Source: Dyella subtropica (GTDB taxonomy: Bacteria > Pseudomonadota > Gammaproteobacteria > Xanthomonadales > Rhodanobacteraceae). Taken from it: a stretch of 64,000 nt of DNA. Shown piece after piece: positions 7,938 through 17,884 of the stretch (positions are counted from its first letter, which is position 1; each line of letters starts with the position of its first letter). The position numbers were made by a program, and so were the translations under genes. The notes beneath the pieces are model-generated. The model was given only the letters and a program-made list of their open reading frames with translations, did not search any database and was not told the origin of the DNA. The stretch is from NCBI RefSeq assembly GCF_026283965.1, contig NZ_JAPDPD010000024.1, positions 1-64,000 of the forward strand. The letters run 5' to 3'.

Positions 7938-10259
7938 TCATTCGCGCCAATAGCGTGCCCGATAAGTGCGCCAGGTCAGGGCGACTGCCGGCGGGCCATC
8001 GGCCGGGAAATCCATTCGAATCGCACCGCTGTCGGCCGTATTCAGCAAAGGCACCCCGAGTTGGGCGTAGCGCGCCACTACCGTCGGATGAGGATGGCCG
8101 AAGCGGTTGCGCCAGCCGGCCGAAACCAGGCCCCAGTCGGGATCTAGAGCACGAATGAACGGTTCGCCCGACGATGTACGGCTGCCATGATGCGGAACTT
8201 GCAGCACCAGCGGGGCCCCATCCGTTGCTTCGGCAGCTAACTGGGATTCAATCCGGCTGCCTATATCCCCCGTGAGCAGCACGCGCCCCGCAGCCCCCTC
8301 GACCAGCACGACGCATGAGCGATCGTTGCCTTTGTCGCCGGGCCGCACCTGGCTTGGGCTCAAGACGCGGAAGTGCACGCCATCCCAATCCCACGTTTGC
8401 CCGGCTTCGCAGCCCTCCATGGGCAGAGGCATGCGCTCTGACTCACCGGCCAGGCGCTTGGCATCGGGAAAAGCAGCAGCCACCACTTGAGTGCCACCCG
8501 CGTGGTCATTGTCGGCATGGCTCACCATCAGCATGTCCAACCGATCGATACCGAGCGCGCGCAGGGAAGGAAGCACCGCCGCCTCGCCCAGATCGAAGTC
8601 CGACGGATAACGTGCCCCAGTGTCGTAGACCAGCGCATGGTTTCGCGTACGAAGAACCATCGAAAGCCCCTGCCCCACATCCAGCATCCACAGCTGAAAC
8701 GCCCCTTGAGCAGGCAAGGCAAGTGGCGGCCAAACCAACGGCAGGAACAGCAATCCGCCAAGCCCCCGCAGCGGAACACCACGCGGAAGAAACAGCCACC
8801 ACGCACCCAGCGTCGCCAGCACCAACACCCATGGCTTCACTTCGGGCAGATACCAATGCGCGCCGGGCCAGCCCGCCATCCGCTCGAGCAGCCACCACTG
8901 CCCATGCGCCAACCAGGCGGCCAGTCGGAACACGGGCGTCGCCAGTGGCGGGCAAAGGCCGAGCATGAGGGTGCCAAGCAAGGCGAATGGCACCACGACA
9001 AAACTGACGAAGGGCACCGCAACCAAGTTGGACAAGGCCCCAACCAGCGACGCTTCGCCAAAGAACCACAAGGTCAACGGCAGCAACGACAAGGTCATCA
9101 CCAGCTGCCCTGCCGTGAGCTCGCGCAGGAAACCCCGAAGACCGCGCCCATGTGCCGTGAGGCAAAGCATCAGGAAGGCTACGCCGACAAAGGAGAGCCA
9201 GAACCCGGCGGAAAGCACGGCGAGTGGGTCCACCAGCAAGATGACCAACAGAGCAAGCGCAAGTGACTGCGCCCCGCTGCCATGACGTCGCGTGCATCGC
9301 GAAAACGCCACCACGGCGATCATCAGCAGGGTGCGCACCGTCGGCAGTCCGAAGCCAGCCAATGCGCTGTAGAGCGTGGCGACCAACAACGCCGCCGTCG
9401 CTTGTGCTTGCAAACGCGGCACCCGGAGACCGAACCCAGGCCAACAGCTGTAGATGAACTGAAGCAGCCAGAGGCCGGCGACGGCCGCCACGCCCACATG
9501 AAAACCAGAGATCGCAATGAGGTGCGATATGCCATTGGCGCGCGCGATCTCCCAGTCGCGCTGGCTGAGGTCGCGAATGTCGCCGACCGTGAAGGCTTTC
9601 AGCAAAGCGGCATCATGTGGATCACCAACGCGTTCGGCGATATCGCGGGCGATCGCATCGCGAACGCGGTTGATACAAGGCCGTGGCGATCCAAGCGAGG
9701 TATTGGCCGGGTCTTCGCGCACGTAGCCCGTTGCGACGATACCGTGCTCCAGCGATGTGCGCTCACTGTCGCCGCCACCAGGATTAACCAAACCGCGCGG
9801 CCGTTTCAGACGAAGGTTCAACCGCCATTGTGCACATGGCACCAGTGCCGGAACGGCATTTTTTTCGGTGGCGTACCACGCCACGCGAAGCCGTCCGCGA
9901 AGGTCTATCGGACGGCCATCCACCGATACCTGTTCCGCTGTCAGGACAAACCGCGTGGCGTCCTTCCGCACCTGCGGCAGATCGCTGACGGTGCCGGTGA
10001 CGACAAAATCGCGCCCCTCCAGCTCACGCGGCAGCCGCGCCTCCATGCCTCGACTACCGCACCAGCATGCCCAGGCCATGCCTAGACATACCCATGCAAG
10101 CCATCGCAGCCGTGGCCAGCGCCATGCTGAAACAAGCGACACCACACCAAACGCCGCGGAGAACCAAAGTGGTGGCAGGCTCGGCAGCCACTGCACCACA
10201 ACCACGCCGAACAACAGAGCCGCTGCCGTCGCCACCAGGCCTTGAACGCGCACCGCCAT
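7938..10259 (-). CDS. comEC: DNA internalisation competence protein ComEC/Rec2
   Basis: A 773-residue inner-membrane channel protein for uptake of single-stranded DNA. The N-terminal third holds the DUF4131/OB-like region. The middle (about 215-490) is the multi-helix competence domain with HLIAISGFHVG. The C-terminal third is a metallo-beta-lactamase domain with SHADNDHAGG and later LLTGDI and VPHHGSRTSS. The length is normal and every expected block is present, so the gene looks intact and the strain may be naturally transformable. It reads toward exbB, with 138 bases between the genes, and is probably transcribed alone. Confidence 0.93.
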   Translation of the reverse strand: MAVRVQGLVATAAALLFGVVVVQWLPSLPPLWFSAAFGVVSLVSAWRWPRLRWLAWVCLGMAWACWCGSRGMEARLPRELEGRDFVVTGTVSDLPQVRKDATRFVLTAEQVSVDGRPIDLRGRLRVAWYATEKNAVPALVPCAQWRLNLRLKRPRGLVNPGGGDSERTSLEHGIVATGYVREDPANTSLGSPRPCINRVRDAIARDIAERVGDPHDAALLKAFTVGDIRDLSQRDWEIARANGISHLIAISGFHVGVAAVAGLWLLQFIYSCWPGFGLRVPRLQAQATAALLVATLYSALAGFGLPTVRTLLMIAVVAFSRCTRRHGSGAQSLALALLVILLVDPLAVLSAGFWLSFVGVAFLMLCLTAHGRGLRGFLRELTAGQLVMTLSLLPLTLWFFGEASLVGALSNLVAVPFVSFVVVPFALLGTLMLGLCPPLATPVFRLAAWLAHGQWWLLERMAGWPGAHWYLPEVKPWVLVLATLGAWWLFLPRGVPLRGLGGLLFLPLVWPPLALPAQGAFQLWMLDVGQGLSMVLRTRNHALVYDTGARYPSDFDLGEAAVLPSLRALGIDRLDMLMVSHADNDHAGGTQVVAAAFPDAKRLAGESERMPLPMEGCEAGQTWDWDGVHFRVLSPSQVRPGDKGNDRSCVVLVEGAAGRVLLTGDIGSRIESQLAAEATDGAPLVLQVPHHGSRTSSGEPFIRALDPDWGLVSAGWRNRFGHPHPTVVARYAQLGVPLLNTADSGAIRMDFPADGPPAVALTWRTYRARYWRE

Positions 10260-10402
10260 ATCCCATCCCTACGGATGGCTCCAGCCTATCGTGTCGACAC
10301 CGACACGATGGATGAATCATGCGTAGGTGATGGCCGGTAATCTTGTCGGCCGCACTGCCATGGTTCTGCGTCAGCGCTGCCGGCTCTCCGATCAAAAAGC
10401 GA

Positions 10403-11113
10403 TCAGGTTCGTGGCTTCTCTTGCAAGCTGCCGCTGTGCAACTCCAGCGTGCGATCCATGCGTGCAGCCAGACGGCTGTCATGCGTGACCAGGATGAAGC
10501 TGGTGCCGATTTCACGATTGAGCTCCAGCATCAGCTCATAAACGTGCTCGGCATTGCCTTCATCGAGGTTCCCGGTGGGCTCATCGCCCAACACGCAGGC
10601 CGGCTTGGTCACCAGCGCGCGTGCCACCGCACAACGTTGGCGCTCGCCGCCGGAGAGTTCAGACGGCTTGTGTTCCAGGCGCTTACCCAGACCCACGCGC
10701 GCAAGCAGTTCATTAGCCTGCTTTTGCGCTTCCGCCATCGGCGTGCCGCGAATCAGCAACGGCATGCAGACGTTCTCCAGCGCGGTGAACTCGGGCAGGA
10801 GATGATGGAACTGATAGATGAAGCCGAGCGAACGATTGCGCACACGGCCACGCTCGGCGTCGGAAAGCTTGGAAAGAGTGCGCCCTTCCACTTCCACTTC
10901 GCCGCGGGTCAACGTGTCCAACCCGCCAATGATGTGCAGCAGCGTGCTCTTGCCGGAACCAGAGGCGCCCACGATGGCCAGCGTCTCGCCGCGCTTCAGG
11001 GTGAAGTTCACATCGCTCAGCACATCAGTGTGCAGGCCGCCCTCTTCGTAGGTCTTGGCGATATGGCTGGCGCGCAGCACGATGTTGTTGTCGGCAGTCA
11101 TCACATTACTCAT
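10403..11113 (-). CDS. lolD: Lipoprotein-releasing system ATPase LolD
   Basis: A 236-residue ABC ATPase that powers extraction of lipoproteins from the inner membrane for transfer to LolA. It has Walker [12 protein letters not shown], the signature [15 protein letters not shown], and a Walker B reading [12 protein letters not shown], where the first hydrophobic run is interrupted by Gly as is usual in LolD. ATG 11113 overlaps the end of lolC by eight bases; ATG 11101 is nearly as good. The frame extends back into lolC, but that part is not LolD-like. Translationally coupled to lolC. Confidence 0.92.
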   Translation of the reverse strand: MSNVMTADNNIVLRASHIAKTYEEGGLHTDVLSDVNFTLKRGETLAIVGASGSGKSTLLHIIGGLDTLTRGEVEVEGRTLSKLSDAERGRVRNRSLGFIYQFHHLLPEFTALENVCMPLLIRGTPMAEAQKQANELLARVGLGKRLEHKPSELSGGERQRCAVARALVTKPACVLGDEPTGNLDEGNAEHVYELMLELNREIGTSFILVTHDSRLAARMDRTLELHSGSLQEKPRT

Positions 11114-12350
11114 AGCGCAGCGCCTGCGCCGGCTGCGTACGCGAAGCGCGCCACGCGGGATAAAGGGTAGCCAGCAGCGAGAACAGGAAGGTGACGAGAG
11201 CCACCCAACCCACGTCACTACCCTGCAATTTGCTGGGCAACTCACTGATGTAATAGACGTCCGGCGAGAGGAACGTCACGCCAAAAGTGTGCTCGATCCA
11301 CTTGACGATTTGCGGCAGTCGCCACGACAGCAGCGAACCCAGCCCCACACCAAATCCGATACCGAAAAAACCCACCAGCACACCCTGGACCATGAACATG
11401 CCCATGATGCTTCGCGGCGTGGAACCGAGCGTGCGCAGAATGGCGATGTCCGCCTGCTTGTCGGTCACCAGCATCATCAGCATCGAGATCAGGTTGATCA
11501 CCGCGACGAGGATGATCAGCGAGAGAATGATGAACATCACTTTCTTCTCCATCGAAATGGCGGAGAAGAAATTCGCGTGGCTGTCCATCCAGGTATCCAC
11601 CTTGTAGACCTGGCCTAGTTCATTCGCCAGCTCACGCGCTACCGGCCGCGCGTTGAAAAGATCGTCCAGGCGCAGTCGGATGCCGGTGGGGCCATCAAGG
11701 CCGTTGAGTTTCTCCGCATCGCTCATGTTGACCAGCGCCAAGCCGGAATCGAACTCCTGCATACCTAGCTCGAAAATGCCGGTGACCTTGAAACCGCGCA
11801 GGCGCGGCACGCTGCCCATCGGTGTAGCGCGAAATTCCGGCACCGCCATCGTCACCTTGTCGCCCACGTTGACGCCCAGCGTCATCGCCAGCTCACGGCC
11901 GAGCACGATGTTCCATTCACCCGGCACCAGGTCGGTGAGCTTGCCCTCGACCATGTGCTTGTCGATGTCGGAAACCTTGGGCTCCATCGCGGGCTCGATG
12001 CCCCGCACCAGAGCCCCGCTCGGACGGCGTGCCTGCAGGAAGGCTTGGCTTTCCACATACGGAGCGGCACCCTGCACATGCGGATTGGCTTCAGCGATCT
12101 GCACAGCCCTCGACCAGTCCTGCACGTTCTCACCTGGCAGGCCGGAAACCGTCGCATGAGAAATGGCACCGAGAATGCGCGTGCGCAGCTCGTTGTCGAA
12201 GCCGTTCATCACCGACATCACGGTAATCAGCGCGGTTACGCTGATCGCGATGCAGACGATCGAGACGGTGGAGATGAAGGAAATGAACTGATTGCGCCGC
12301 TTGGCTCGCGTGTAGCGCAAGCCGACGAAGAGCTCTAAAGGTCGAAACAT
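11106..12350 (-). CDS. lolC: Lipoprotein-releasing system permease (LolC/LolE/LolF type)
   Basis: A 414-residue permease with one N-terminal helix (about 25-50), a large periplasmic MacB-like domain (about 55-265) and three C-terminal helices (from about 270, 320 and 375) in the FtsX arrangement. It begins [15 protein letters not shown], standard for LolC and LolE. It works with LolD to release outer-membrane lipoproteins. Only one permease gene accompanies lolD here. This suggests either a homodimeric LolF-type transporter, as described in other gammaproteobacteria, or a lolE elsewhere. ATG 12350 is chosen over the upstream frame extension because it gives the family start. Confidence 0.9.
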   Translation of the reverse strand: MFRPLELFVGLRYTRAKRRNQFISFISTVSIVCIAISVTALITVMSVMNGFDNELRTRILGAISHATVSGLPGENVQDWSRAVQIAEANPHVQGAAPYVESQAFLQARRPSGALVRGIEPAMEPKVSDIDKHMVEGKLTDLVPGEWNIVLGRELAMTLGVNVGDKVTMAVPEFRATPMGSVPRLRGFKVTGIFELGMQEFDSGLALVNMSDAEKLNGLDGPTGIRLRLDDLFNARPVARELANELGQVYKVDTWMDSHANFFSAISMEKKVMFIILSLIILVAVINLISMLMMLVTDKQADIAILRTLGSTPRSIMGMFMVQGVLVGFFGIGFGVGLGSLLSWRLPQIVKWIEHTFGVTFLSPDVYYISELPSKLQGSDVGWVALVTFLFSLLATLYPAWRASRTQPAQALRYE

Positions 12351-12455
12351 GGACGGGTCGCTTGTAGGTTCGCTGGGCTCGCCGCCCGGACATCGCGTAG
12401 GACCGCGACGCCGCGGCAGAGTGCCCCAAGCCTTGCGGTTCGGCAAGCCGACAGC

Positions 12456-12893
12456 TCAGAAACGGGGTGTAGCCTCTTCAGGTGCGGCAATGGCCAGGCG
12501 CATGCGCAAACGTCGGCGAAGGTCGGCATCGCTATTGTCCGGCGCCAGCAGGAGCACGATTTCACCCCCGCCAACAGGCCGCAAGCGCAGCAACACAAAA
12601 GCGCCCAGCGCCCGGAACGATGCCAGCGTCGCCATGGCATCTTCGCCCTGATGGAGGCGCAGGCTCCAGCTACCATCGGCCGCCCAACCTGCCGCCCGAA
12701 CCGGGTGTTGCCCAAGCACCATGAGCGTGCGCAGCAGCGACAGACCGATACATGCCAGCAGTGCGACTTTCAGCCAGAACGTCAGGCCGGCCAACATCAC
12801 GGCCAGCCCTGCCAAGCCGGCCACCGCCATCAACAAGCGGCCGAACAGGCGGGATGGACGATACTCAAAGCCGATGGCGGGCGCGGATGTCAT
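12456..12893 (-). CDS. ygfX: YgfX/CptA-like inner-membrane protein
   Basis: A 145-residue protein with two closely spaced membrane helices (about residues 18-36 and 40-58) followed by a cytoplasmic beta-rich domain. This matches the shape of YgfX (CptA), which is normally encoded next to sdhE, as here. In E. coli YgfX has been reported both as a toxin affecting cell division proteins and as a membrane partner of SdhE; which applies here is unknown. It overlaps the sdhE end by 29 bases, so translation is coupled. Assignment rests on topology and gene pairing more than on motifs. Confidence 0.65.
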   Translation of the reverse strand: MTSAPAIGFEYRPSRLFGRLLMAVAGLAGLAVMLAGLTFWLKVALLACIGLSLLRTLMVLGQHPVRAAGWAADGSWSLRLHQGEDAMATLASFRALGAFVLLRLRPVGGGEIVLLLAPDNSDADLRRRLRMRLAIAAPEEATPRF

Positions 12894-13113
12894 CGATGAT
12901 CACCTGCCAATCCGCGCGCTGTGGCCGGGCGTGACCCATCACCCAATCCCACAGGTCAGGATCCTGCACGTCGAGCAGTTCGTCGAAGGCTTGGCGCTGC
13001 GCTTCGTCGGCAGCGGCGAAGCGTTCGTCCAGCCACCCGCCGAACAGCGCGTCCAGTTCACGGGTGCCGCGACGGGTGCGCCAGCGCAGGCGTTTGATAC
13101 GTGCCTCTTCCAT
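12865..13113 (-). CDS. sdhE: FAD assembly factor SdhE
   Basis: An 82-residue helical protein of the SdhE/SDHAF2 family, which helps attach FAD covalently to SdhA. The conserved RGxxELD motif appears as RGTRELD near residues 13-19, and DLWDWVMG is the second family block. It lies directly downstream of sdhB on the same strand, separated by a strong hairpin, and overlaps ygfX. ATG 13113 has GGTGG just upstream; a GTG three codons earlier with AGGAG is also possible. Without SdhE, succinate dehydrogenase flavinylation is usually impaired. Confidence 0.9.
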   Translation of the reverse strand: MEEARIKRLRWRTRRGTRELDALFGGWLDERFAAADEAQRQAFDELLDVQDPDLWDWVMGHARPQRADWQVIIDDIRARHRL

Positions 13114-13168
13114 GGGTTCCACCGAGCTTCGCGTCTCCTGAGACCCACACCCGCATCACGGGTAAAGT

Positions 13169-13197
13169 GAAGAGGCCGGCGTGGCGCCGGCCTCTTC
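13169..13197 (-). terminator. Hairpin between sdhB and sdhE
   Basis: A perfect 13-base stem (GAAGAGGCCGGCG and its complement) with a three-base loop lies between the sdhB stop and the sdhE start. No real T-run follows, so it may partly terminate or stabilise the sdhCDAB transcript. That would lower expression of sdhE and ygfX relative to the enzyme subunits. Confidence 0.6.
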
Positions 13198-13207
13198 TAT
13201 CCATCGA

Positions 13208-13993
13208 TCAAGGAGCGCGACGCTCGACGATCAGTTTCTTGATTTCCGCGATCGCCTTGGCCGGATTCAACCCCTTCGGGCAAGTGCGCGCGCAGTTCAT
13301 GATGGTGTGGCAGCGGTACAGCTTGAACGGATCTTCCAGATCGTCCAGGCGAGCACCGGTGTCTTCGTCGCGCGTGTCGACGATCCAGCGGTAGGCCTGC
13401 AACAGAATGGCCGGGCCGAGGTACTTGTCGCCATTCCACCAGTAGCTCGGGCAGCTGGTTGAGCAACAAGCGCACAGGATGCACTCGTACAGACCGTCGA
13501 GCTTCTTGCGGTCCTCCGGCGACTGCAGGCGCTCCTTGTCCGCCGGGGCCGGGCTCTGCGTGCGCAGCCACGGCTTGATCGAGGCGAACTGGGCGTAGAA
13601 GTGCGTCAGGTCCGGCACCAGATCCTTCACCACCGGCATGTGCGGCAGCGGATAGATCTTGACGTCGCCCGAGGCGCAGTCGCTGATCGCCTTGGTGCAG
13701 GCCAGCGTGTTGGTGCCGTCGATGTTCATCGCGCACGAACCACAGATGCCTTCGCGGCAGGAGCGGCGCAGGGTGAGCGTCGGATCGATCTCGTTCTTGA
13801 TCTTCAGCAGGGCGTCCAGAACCATCGGGCCGCACGCGGCCATGTCGACTTCATAGGTGTCGATGCGCGGGTTCTTGCCGTCGTCCGGCGTCCAGCGATA
13901 GATGCTGAATTTACGCGGCTTCTTGGCGTCCTTGGCCGGATAGTGCTTGCCCGGCTGGACCTTGGAATTCTTGGGTAGCGAAAACTCTGCCAC
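13208..13993 (-). CDS. sdhB: Succinate dehydrogenase iron-sulfur subunit
   Basis: A 261-residue subunit of respiratory complex II that passes electrons from the SdhA flavin to quinone. The N-terminal ferredoxin domain carries CREGICGSC for the 2Fe-2S centre. The C-terminal helical domain carries [12 protein letters not shown] for the 4Fe-4S and [14 protein letters not shown] for the 3Fe-4S centres. The start is GTG 13993. It follows sdhA by 23 bases in the order sdhC-sdhD-sdhA-sdhB. All cluster ligands are present, so the subunit looks functional. Confidence 0.97.
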   Translation of the reverse strand: MAEFSLPKNSKVQPGKHYPAKDAKKPRKFSIYRWTPDDGKNPRIDTYEVDMAACGPMVLDALLKIKNEIDPTLTLRRSCREGICGSCAMNIDGTNTLACTKAISDCASGDVKIYPLPHMPVVKDLVPDLTHFYAQFASIKPWLRTQSPAPADKERLQSPEDRKKLDGLYECILCACCSTSCPSYWWNGDKYLGPAILLQAYRWIVDTRDEDTGARLDDLEDPFKLYRCHTIMNCARTCPKGLNPAKAIAEIKKLIVERRAP

Positions 13994-14016
13994 AGTAATG
14001 TCTCCAGTCCGGGTAC

Positions 14017-15804
14017 TTAGTAAACGCGCTTCTTCGGCGGCACCACTTCGACCTCATCGGTCAAGGTGTACATGTGCACCGGACGGAAATCGAAGCTGGT
14101 CTTGCCGGCTTCGTCCACCTTCACCAGCGTGTGCTTCATCCACTCGGTATCGTTGCGGTCGGGGAAATCCTCGCGCGCATGACCGCCACGGCTCTCCGGA
14201 CGCTGCTCGGCCGAATGCATGGTGGCGACAGCCTGATCCAGCAGGTTGGCCAGCTCCAGCGTTTCGATCAGGTCGGAGTTCCACACCATCGAGCGGTCGC
14301 TGACGTGGACGTCCTTGAACGATTCGCGCACGGCCGAGATCTTCTCGGAGCCTTCCTTCAACGTGCTGCCGGTGCGGAACACCGCCGCGTCACTCTGCAT
14401 GATGCGCTGCATTTCCAGGCGAATCTGCGCGGTCGGCTTGCTGCCCTTGGCGTTGCGCAGTCCATCAAAACGGGCCAGTGCCTTGTCGAGAATGTTCGCC
14501 GGCAAATCCCTATGTGCCGTATCCGGCTTGATCAACTCGGCGCAGCGATGCGAGACCGCGCGGCCGAACACGACCAAGTCGAGCAGCGAGTTGGAGCCGA
14601 GGCGGTTCGCGCCGTGCACCGATACGCAAGCCGCTTCGCCGATGGCGAACAGACCGGGCACGATCGCGTCGACATCGTCACCCTTCTTCTGCACGACTTC
14701 GCCGTGGTAGTTGGTCGGGATGCCACCCATGTTGTAGTGCACGGTCGGAATGACCGGGATCGGTTCCTTGGTCACATCTACGCCAGCAAAGATGCGCGCC
14801 GACTCGGCGATGCCCGGCAGGCGTTCGTGGATCACGTCCGCACCCAGGTGCATCAGGTTGATGTGGATGTGGTCCTTGTGCTCGCCGACGCCGCGGCCTT
14901 CGCGAATTTCCATCGTCATCGCACGGCTGACCACGTCGCGCGAGGCCAGATCCTTCGCGTTCGGGGCATAGCGCTCCATGAAGCGCTCGCCATTCGAGTT
15001 GGTCAGGTAACCACCCTCGCCACGCACGCCTTCGGTAATCAGGCAGCCCGCGCCGTAGATACCCGTCGGGTGGAACTGCACGAACTCCATGTCCTGCAGC
15101 GCGAGACCCGCGCGCAGCACCATGCCGCCGCCATCGCCGGTGCAGGTATGCGCCGAGGTTGCGCTGAAGTAGGCGCGGCCGTACCCGCCCGTGGCCATCA
15201 CCACCGCGTGACCGCGGAAGAAATGCAGCGTGCCTTCGTTCATGTCGAGCGCGAGCACGCCACGGCAAACACCTTCGGCGTCGAAGATCAGGTCGATCGC
15301 GAAGTATTCGATGAAGAACGTGGCGTCATGCGCCAGCGCCTGCTGATACAGCGTATGCAGGATGGCGTGGCCGGTACGGTCGGCCGCAGCGCAGGTACGC
15401 TGCGCGGTGCCTTTGCCGTAGTGCGTGGTCATGCCGCCGAACGGGCGCTGGTAGATCTTGCCTTCCTCGGTACGCGAGAACGGCACGCCGTAGTGTTCCA
15501 GCTCGATGATCGAGGGAATGGCCTCGCGGCACATGTATTCGATCGCGTCCTGGTCGCCGAGCCAGTCGGAACCCTTGACGGTGTCGTAGAAGTGGAAGCG
15601 CCAGTCGTCCTCGCCCATGTTGCCGAGCGCGGCGGAGATACCGCCCTGCGCCGCCACGGTATGCGAACGGGTCGGGAACACCTTGGTGATGCAGGCGGCC
15701 TTGAGGCCCTTCTCGGCCAGACCAAAGGTGGCGCGCAGGCCCGCGCCGCCGGCGCCGACCACGATCACGTCGTATTTATGCTGTTGGATTTTGTAGCTTT
15801 CCAC
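14017..15804 (-). CDS. sdhA: Succinate dehydrogenase flavoprotein subunit
   Basis: A 595-residue FAD-containing catalytic subunit that oxidises succinate to fumarate. [13 protein letters not shown] is the dinucleotide-binding loop, [11 protein letters not shown] carries the His that bonds covalently to FAD, and [20 protein letters not shown] lies near the C-terminal part of the flavin domain. The start is the GTG at 15804 ([13 protein letters not shown]). The longer upstream frame runs into sdhD and has no family counterpart. Five bases separate it from sdhD. Confidence 0.97.
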   Translation of the reverse strand: MESYKIQQHKYDVIVVGAGGAGLRATFGLAEKGLKAACITKVFPTRSHTVAAQGGISAALGNMGEDDWRFHFYDTVKGSDWLGDQDAIEYMCREAIPSIIELEHYGVPFSRTEEGKIYQRPFGGMTTHYGKGTAQRTCAAADRTGHAILHTLYQQALAHDATFFIEYFAIDLIFDAEGVCRGVLALDMNEGTLHFFRGHAVVMATGGYGRAYFSATSAHTCTGDGGGMVLRAGLALQDMEFVQFHPTGIYGAGCLITEGVRGEGGYLTNSNGERFMERYAPNAKDLASRDVVSRAMTMEIREGRGVGEHKDHIHINLMHLGADVIHERLPGIAESARIFAGVDVTKEPIPVIPTVHYNMGGIPTNYHGEVVQKKGDDVDAIVPGLFAIGEAACVSVHGANRLGSNSLLDLVVFGRAVSHRCAELIKPDTAHRDLPANILDKALARFDGLRNAKGSKPTAQIRLEMQRIMQSDAAVFRTGSTLKEGSEKISAVRESFKDVHVSDRSMVWNSDLIETLELANLLDQAVATMHSAEQRPESRGGHAREDFPDRNDTEWMKHTLVKVDEAGKTSFDFRPVHMYTLTDEVEVVPPKKRVY

Positions 15805-15809
15805 GATCT

Positions 15810-16205
15810 TTACGCCCCCAGCGCAACGCGCAGCACGGCCAGCACGCTCGCCAGTGCGCCTAGCACCGCGAGAAACTTGATCAACGCCATCGACACCACT
15901 TCTTTCCAGCGGGTGTGGACGTAATCCTCGATCACCACCTGCAGGCCGAGCACGGCATGCCAAAACACCGTGATCGAGAAGGCGATCAACAGCAGGGCAT
16001 TCCACGGCTTGGCTACAGTGGCCTTGGCAACAGCGTAGTCGGCATGCAGCAGGCCCAGCACCGTGACCACGAACCACAGGCCGAGCACGACCAGAGCCGC
16101 CGCCGTGAGGCGCTGAGTCCACCAATGACCGACACCGGATTGCGCCGAACCCAGACCTCGGGCGCGCTTGAGGGGATTACGCAGATCCTTCGCGTTCGCG
16201 CTCAT
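15810..16205 (-). CDS. sdhD: Succinate dehydrogenase membrane anchor SdhD
   Basis: A 131-residue hydrophobic anchor with three predicted helices (about residues 28-50, 68-92 and 105-128). With SdhC it binds heme b and quinone and fixes SdhAB to the inner membrane. [17 protein letters not shown] contains the helix II His and the conserved DY pair typical of SdhD. ATG 16205 overlaps the sdhC stop by four bases, the usual coupling for these subunits. Confidence 0.92.
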   Translation of the reverse strand: MSANAKDLRNPLKRARGLGSAQSGVGHWWTQRLTAAALVVLGLWFVVTVLGLLHADYAVAKATVAKPWNALLLIAFSITVFWHAVLGLQVVIEDYVHTRWKEVVSMALIKFLAVLGALASVLAVLRVALGA

Positions 16206-16597
16206 GCCGCACCTCCCGCCGTCAGCACATAGGCCCAGACGATCACGGTCAACACGATGCTGCCGATCACCGACAGCCAGCTCGAACGCACGAACTGCGG
16301 GATGCTGTAGCCGGCGCCGGTATCCTGGATCAGATGTCGGATGCCGTTGCACAGGTGATAGAACAGTGCCCAACTCCAGCCGAACAGCAGCGCCAAGCCG
16401 ATGGGGCTACCGATGCATATCTTGAACTGATGGAAGCTCGCCTCGCCGCTCGCGAGGGAAAGCAGGCCCCACAGCACCAGCAAGGTGCCGACCGCGAGGG
16501 CGATGCCGGTGGCGCGATGCAGGATGGAGGTCACCATCTGCACTTGCCACTTATATATCTGTAGATGCGGAGAGAGCGGTCGTCGCGTGTCTGCCAT
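16202..16597 (-). CDS. sdhC: Succinate dehydrogenase cytochrome b556 subunit SdhC
   Basis: A 131-residue anchor subunit with three helices. The N-terminal RPLSPHLQIYKWQ and SILHRATGIAL motifs are diagnostic. SILHR lies at the quinone site, and the His in FYHLCNGIRHLIQD is the likely heme ligand. First structural gene of sdhCDAB. Eighty-one bases upstream lies the small SdhAF4-type gene on the same strand, so transcription could start before that gene. Confidence 0.95.
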   Translation of the reverse strand: MADTRRPLSPHLQIYKWQVQMVTSILHRATGIALAVGTLLVLWGLLSLASGEASFHQFKICIGSPIGLALLFGWSWALFYHLCNGIRHLIQDTGAGYSIPQFVRSSWLSVIGSIVLTVIVWAYVLTAGGAA

Positions 16598-16678
16598 GGC
16601 GGCTATCCTGTGTGGAATCGCTGATGCCCGAGACGTCCCCTGTAACCACCATGCCGACGCCTTCGTCGACGCGGCGGA

Positions 16679-16846
16679 TCAGAAGTCGATACAGCGCCCA
16701 TTCTTTTCCCAGTCGCCATAGCGCGTGGGATCGGGGGCCGGCCGCTCCTCCGGAACCTTGTCGACCGCCCCGTCCTTGGGCACGGCTGCACGCTCCGCCG
16801 GAACGGATACAGGCTTGGATTCGGTATGAGAGGACGTATTGGACAT
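16679..16846 (-). CDS. SdhAF4-type succinate dehydrogenase assembly factor (DUF1674)
   Basis: A 55-residue reading frame starting at ATG 16846 (MSNTSSHTES) and ending RYGDWEKNGRCIDF then TGA. The C-terminal P-TRYGDWEKNGRCIDF pattern is the hallmark of DUF1674, the family of eukaryotic SDHAF4. In mitochondria SDHAF4 binds flavinylated SdhA and helps it join SdhB. The N-terminal half is low-complexity and rich in Pro, Ala and charge. It precedes sdhC on the same strand, so the cluster carries factors for two assembly steps. The gene is easily missed because of its size. Confidence 0.85.
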   Translation of the reverse strand: MSNTSSHTESKPVSVPAERAAVPKDGAVDKVPEERPAPDPTRYGDWEKNGRCIDF

Positions 16847-16985
16847 GGTTTAGTAAGCCGCCGAAGGTTAATACTTGCGTTAAGACGGCACAACCTTGAC
16901 GACTGCCGCATCGTTTGACCAAGGGGTACTCTGAACCCCGCCCTGCGACTTGCAGACCGCCCTCATCGCCCCCATCCCGCGCCTC

Positions 16986-17780
16986 ATGCCCCAACACTAT
17001 CCCGCCGAAACGCTCCTGCTCGAAGGCCCCGACGCCATTTCGTTTGCGCAGTCCCAATTCAGCAGCCAGGTCGACACGCTCGCCGATGGACAATGGCAGT
17101 TCAGTGCCTGGCTCGATGCTCAGGGACGGGTACGCGCGCTGTTTCACCTTGCGCGACTGGCGCCAGATCGATTACTGCTTTTGCTACGTGGTGGAGATGC
17201 CGCTTCGATAGCGGATGCACTGCGACGCTTCGTGTTCCGTTCGAAAGTGACGGTGCAAGCATTGCCTCCGCGCACACTCGGCACCAGTCCCGCACGAGAT
17301 GCTTATGTCGTCGATGAAACCCAGACGCCGACCTTCGGTTGCGGCACACACAGTCTGATCGTCGGTGCGCACGAAGATGATGCATGGCGTGTGCAACAGA
17401 TCCGCATGGGCTGGCCTTGGCTGCCCGACAATGCGTTGAGTGCATTGCTTCCACCCGCGTTGTCACTGGAACGACTGCAAGGCGTTGCATTCGATAAAGG
17501 CTGTTACCCCGGCCAGGAAATTGTTGCGCGACTGCACTATCGCGGCGGACATAAGCGGCATATGCATTGCGTCGTATTGTCGCAACCCGTAAGCGCTGGC
17601 AGTGTGCTGCGCGAAGGCGATCAAGAGATCGCCATCGTGCTCGATGCAGTCACAACAGACGCGCATGGCGAAGCGCTTGCAGTGATCAACGATGCGATTG
17701 AAGCGCAGGCAACACAGCGTCTTCTTCACGCCAACGATGGCAACATAGAAATGCAACTGCGAGAACGTTGGCCTGCGTAA
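16986..17780 (+). CDS. ygfZ: Folate-binding iron-sulfur repair protein YgfZ
   Basis: A 264-residue protein of the GcvT-like YgfZ/IBA57 family, which uses tetrahydrofolate to support maintenance of some 4Fe-4S enzymes. The diagnostic KGCYPGQE motif is present (FDKGCYPGQEIVARLHYRGG, about residues 165-184), including the essential Cys. Start ATG 16986 is preferred to a TTG at 16950. It is divergent from the sdh cluster, an informative pairing because complex II is rich in iron-sulfur centres. The protein is shorter than E. coli YgfZ (326) but holds the core domains. Confidence 0.88.
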   Translation: MPQHYPAETLLLEGPDAISFAQSQFSSQVDTLADGQWQFSAWLDAQGRVRALFHLARLAPDRLLLLLRGGDAASIADALRRFVFRSKVTVQALPPRTLGTSPARDAYVVDETQTPTFGCGTHSLIVGAHEDDAWRVQQIRMGWPWLPDNALSALLPPALSLERLQGVAFDKGCYPGQEIVARLHYRGGHKRHMHCVVLSQPVSAGSVLREGDQEIAIVLDAVTTDAHGEALAVINDAIEAQATQRLLHANDGNIEMQLRERWPA

Positions 17781-17884
17781 TGACAAACTGCTCACGCTTA
17801 CTGATCATCAATGCTTGCGATTGTGAGCAACGCGTGAACTCGAACGACCCGGCACTTGCCAGAAGCGAAACTCGCCACTAGGCT

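Noticed and set aside
14074-15924. A 616-residue open frame antisense to sdhA
   Set aside because: It is a shadow of GC-rich codon use in sdhA. It has no family motif, and its composition is dominated by His, Arg and Ala, as in other antisense frames here.
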